Below, piece after piece: positions 60,501 through 64,000 of a stretch of 64,000 nucleotides of DNA. Origin of the DNA: Liolophura sinensis (lineage: Eukaryota > Mollusca > Polyplacophora > Chitonida > Chitonidae). Position numbers and translations under genes: made by a program. Below the pieces are notes generated by a model that was given only the letters and a program-made list of their open reading frames with translations, searched no databases and had not been told where the DNA came from. The stretch's first letter is position 1. Each line of letters starts with the position of its first letter. Where the stretch lies: the NCBI RefSeq assembly GCF_032854445.1, contig NC_088302.1, positions 54,654,046-54,718,045 on the forward strand, written 5' to 3'.

Positions 60501-63500
60501 ATTTCAGGGATTGACTTCTCAATGACCTTTAAAAAATCTTCATATTTGTGCTGTAATTCTCGAGCCTCATCCTCTTGCCAGAATTGAACCAACATCTTCA
60601 GAAGTGGGGTTATCTCCTCTGCAATGAGAGAATTATACTACCAATGTCAGCATAGCTTCTGAATGTAGATTCCCCTATACATGTATGGACAGCAGACATG
60701 ACAGACACCCCACCCAGTCACATTATACTGACACCGAGCCAACCTGTCCTGTTTCCATGCTCTAACCTCTCAGTGCTGAGGTCCAAGTGAGGCAGCCACA
60801 AGTACCATTTTCAAAGTCATACCTTTTGCAATACACTTTCAATCATTAAAAGCTTCAATCAGGACAGCTGATTGTATTTTCACAAATATTTCCTCAAACT
60901 CCTAAAACAACATCTGCAGAAATTACCATAGTCAGAGAACAGCTGATATCCATCTAACTTAACAATTTATATTTTTGTCATGCTGCAAATGCTGTAGCAT
61001 GATATCATAATACAAAACAGTAATTTGACGTCAAGACATGCACAGATAGAAAATTTATGAGAAAATTATGTGACTGAATATAATGTCAAACTACGACACT
61101 AGGACATAAGTAAAGATCAATAGAAAAAGAGATCAGTCAATAACTTATCTCCCTCTGATTTCAATTCCTGAATGACTGTTCATGTATACACATGTGCACA
61201 TGTGATAATGTACCATTGTCAAAAAAAGAACATCAAAAAATTATGTTAATTTGGCTACAGAAGAACATGAAGTTTGATGCTAATCCTTTTTTCAACTGTT
61301 GATTTTCTCACTTTTCTGGCATTACAGTCCACATGTACTAGCTGCCAAGGCCTTGTCGAGGGCAGTAATAACTCCACCCAAGGAGATCCCCATCACTGTG
61401 ATATTAGACTGACTATTCTCAGACCCTAAAATGGGCATTGTTTGGTCGCAGATTTGGTGTGAACCTCCAAAGTGGAGGAGTTCCCCTGGTTCCTCCCAGT
61501 TTTCGCCACTCTCACCAATGATCAACCTAATTTTGAAAACTTATATTAATCGCTAAATATGCAAAAGTTATGCATGGGTCAAGCTGGTATTTGAACATGA
61601 TCACAAGGGTCAAAAAATGGATCTGTCTCTGAATATTACTGTAAAGTACTTATTATTTGCTGGAATTTATTTTCGCAGATTTTCTCCAAAAATATGTTCA
61701 CGGGAATTAATTTTCATGTATTTAAGAGAAAAATGAAAAACAAATTTTAAAATCTTAAAAGTTTCCAAGATATAATATGGCCGAAATTATTCAAGCACAT
61801 CAAACAGGTATCATTATGGGTGTCTTTAATCCTCCTTTGTTTCCTGTGGTGTCACTAATCCTCATGATTTGGATCAGAGATTAAAACAATGGGGGATGGA
61901 TAATCACTACGTAAGAAGATTACTTTTGCACCTAGGGTGAGCAGTACTTAAACATGTGTTACTTCTTTTCAAATCATTGATGAGTACTTTTAAACGCCTG
62001 GCAAAGTGACCTGTCACCTTTTGAGCAGTACAAGGCAAAACATATGAATTCACCATTATTGGCGCCAGTCACTCATTCTTTATCAAGCATTACGGTAAGT
62101 TCTGAATTTTAATCGTCCTCTGTAGCAGGTCAGAAACCGCAAACATTGCCGTAGCTGTCAAACAGCCATTGTGTTGTTGTACACACTTCACAGTTTGTTA
62201 GAAGCTCACTCATTGGACCACAGGAGAGACACAGTCATTGGGATAGCGTGTATCAGAGCGACATTCATTAGAAGCCAGCACGTGCTGGTATCTACTTTTC
62301 TTTCACTTTACGGGCATAGCAAAGATTGACCAAACTAAAGACGCATGAACTCCACTTTGTTTTATACCCACCAAGCCTTAGCACCAGAGTTTGTATATAT
62401 TTAAACCATAATTTCTCTTCCCTGCTGTTAAAAAATTTAGCTGGCTGTTCGGTCTTTCTTAGCACAACTCCCGACAGCCAGGCAAAGATCTCATTATTAC
62501 TACTACCTGTAGTATATCACTTAATATTGGATATTTTTTTCCCTGGAATCATTTTTCGCAGTAAATTATTAACCGTGAAATCCACGAAAATTAGTTCCAC
62601 ATGAAAATTAAGTACTTCACAGTATTTATCACTATCAGACAATGTTTGAAACAGGTACTGAGACAGAAACCGGTAGTGAGACAGAAACCGTTAGTGAGAC
62701 AGAAACAGGTACTGAGACAGAAACAGATATTGAGACAGAAACCGGTAGTGAGTCAGAAACAGATATTGAGACAGAAGCAGGTATTGAGACAGAGACAGGT
62801 ACTGAGACAGAAACAGGTATTGAGACAGAAACAGGTACTGAGACAGAGACAGGTACTGAGACAGAAACAGGTATTGAGACAGAGACAGGTATTGAGACAG
62901 AAACAGGTATTGAGACAGAGACAGGTATTGAGACAGAAACAGGAACAGGTATTGAGACAGAAACCGGTAGTGAGACAGAAACAGATATTGAGACAGAAAC
63001 CGGTAGTGAGACAGAAACCGGTAGTGAGACAGAAACAGATATTGAGACAGAAGACAGGTATTGAGACAGAAACAGATATTGAGACAGAAGCAGGTATTGA
63101 GACAGAGACAGGTATTGAGACAGAAACAGGTATTGAGACAGAAACAGGTATTGAGACAGAAACAGGAACAGGTATTGAGACAGAAACCGGTAGTGAGACA
63201 GAAACAGGTATTGAGACAGAAGCAGGTATTGAGACAGAAACAGGTATTGAGACAGAAATAGGTATTGAGATGGAAACAGGTATTGAGATGGAAACAGGTA
63301 TTGAGACAGAAACAGGTATTGAGATGGAAACAGGTATTGAGACAGAGACAGGTATTGAGACAGAAACAGGTATTGAGACAGAGACAGGTATTGAGACAGA
63401 AACAGGTATTGAGACAGAAACAGGTATTGAGGCAGAGACAGGTATTGAGATGGAAACAGGTATTGAGACAGAAACAGGTATTGAGATGGAAACCAATGAC

Positions 63501-63862
63501 CAATAAGAATCAAGGGAATCGTTTTAACACGCAAAACTTATGTGCAGATAAATCAGATTTTTGAACTTGACCTGAGATTGCACAAAGTGAACAAGAGCAC
63601 AAAATTTTATCCAGACAGCAATTACCATCCATCTCTTTCCCTTTCGTCCAAGCCTGGGATAAACATTTTTGAGTGCAGCTTTAAACATGAATCAAATAAA
63701 CAAATAGATAAATACCAACTGCCTCCATATTTACCTCTTAGGTTCTTCACTAGTGTGACAATATTAGACAGAGCTTCTAGCAGGGCTAAATCTTCATGCT
63801 GACTGCCTTCCTTCAAACTCCACTTTTTTCTTTCTAGCTTCCGTCTATTACGAGAAGACCGT
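57564..63862 (-). CDS. ELP1: Elongator complex protein 1, last four coding exons (5' part outside window)
   Basis: Exons: 63735-63862, 60467-60618, 58242-58323 and 57564-57634 (stop TGA at 57564-57566). All junctions are GT/AG with matching phases. The first encodes [19 protein letters not shown] and [20 protein letters not shown]; the second continues [34 protein letters not shown] and EIW; the third [20 protein letters not shown]; the last [14 protein letters not shown]. This follows the vertebrate ELP1 C-terminus as I know it (basic [27 protein letters not shown], final QWKLSLLD). ELP1 is the large scaffold subunit of cytoplasmic Elongator, which adds the cm5 group to wobble U34 of tRNAs. 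The basic stretch is implicated in tRNA binding or localisation, and the C-terminal helices in dimerisation. Confidence 0.95.
57797..57930 (-). mobile_element. Diverged SINE in the last ELP1 intron
   Basis: Recognisable core words of the tRNA-headed SINE (GTTTTACGCC, GCAGCCAGTATTATAGTGGG, CCACGATCATCTGCA) in minus orientation, with many substitutions and no head. Confidence 0.75.
59285..59420 (+). mobile_element. 5'-truncated SINE in an ELP1 intron
   Basis: Plus-strand copy starting near GGTCTGTCAGCAACCTGCAG and running through CCCAGGCTCTGCCCAGTTTC, GGCCGTCGTCGTATAAGTGA and the tail ACACCAATCAAATAAAT. The head is absent. It lies in the intron between 60467 and 58323. Confidence 0.93.
60619..62640 (-). 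other. ELP1 intron sequence
   Basis: Intronic DNA between the ELP1 exons at 60618 and 63735. A minus-strand open frame at 61322-61525 has no splice support and its frame does not fit the ELP1 junction, so I treat it as non-coding. Confidence 0.7.
62641..63505. repeat. 18-bp minisatellite in an ELP1 intron, about 47 copies
   Basis: The unit is ATTGAGACAGAAACAGGT, with variants TACTGAGACAG, CCGGTAGTGAGACAG and GAGATGGAA. The plus strand is purine-rich apart from one or two bases per unit. Because 18 is divisible by three, open frames of 247-301 codons occur on both strands (such as repeats of IETETG); they are artefacts. It ends 230 bp from the ELP1 exon at 63735. Confidence 0.98.
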
Positions 63863-64000
63863 CTGAAATCCAAACACGAAAGGAACAAAAGTCAAAACTG
63901 ACATACAGCATTATCTACTGTCAAGCCCTGGTGCACACGAGACCCACGCGTGTAGGAAAAATTCATTCTTCACACTTGCCTTAAGCACGTAACTCTTGTC

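Noticed and set aside
61322-61525. 67-codon minus frame in an ELP1 intron
   Set aside because: The flanking ELP1 exons join perfectly without it and there is no matching acceptor and donor.
62601-63534. Open frames of 247-301 codons on both strands
   Set aside because: Produced by the 18-bp repeat in an ELP1 intron; no splice sites or start context.

Overview
The window is animal nuclear DNA, most likely from a mollusc or a close lophotrochozoan. It has spliced genes with canonical GT/AG introns, AT-rich introns, many minisatellites, and about ten copies of a tRNA-headed SINE whose core (GCCGTACTCAAGAATATTTC) I associate with molluscan genomes. There is no prokaryotic gene organisation, and no rRNA gene, tRNA gene or CRISPR array was seen.

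Layout. Positions 1 to 25.4 kb contain no gene I can support. The region is mostly unique AT-rich DNA broken by minisatellites with units of 40, 52, 39, 37, 49, 25 and 37 bp. At 25379-26103 (minus strand) lies the first coding exon of a PDZ-domain protein, with a very short in-frame uORF just upstream; later exons were not found. Positions 26.1-27.3 kb are GC-richer and may hold its promoter. Positions 27.3-33 kb hold no recognised gene but include a 54-bp minisatellite.

The main gene is at 33174-53877 (minus strand). Fourteen exons can be joined with consistent splice phases into one 469-residue type I membrane protein: a signal peptide, three WSC-like cysteine modules, a Pro/Thr-rich then acidic stalk encoded by five tiny exons, one membrane span, and a Lys/Arg-rich cytoplasmic tail. 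Each WSC module is built from two exons split by a phase-2 intron at the same place, and each module is bounded by phase-1 introns, which points to exon-pair duplication. The stalk microexons are all phase 1-1, so each could be skipped without a frameshift.

The introns of this gene hold many mobile elements. They include an intact Tc1-like DD34E transposon with perfect 27-bp ends, a decayed CR1/Jockey-like LINE that split a 24-bp minisatellite in two, a SINE nested in that LINE, and several other SINEs with target-site duplications.

At the right edge (57564-63862, minus strand) are the last four coding exons of ELP1, the scaffold subunit of Elongator, which modifies tRNA wobble uridines. Between the two genes lies a 36-bp minisatellite with a 248-bp higher-order repeat, and an ELP1 intron carries an 18-bp minisatellite. 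Minisatellites make up roughly a fifth of the window and account for almost all of the long open frames outside the genes.
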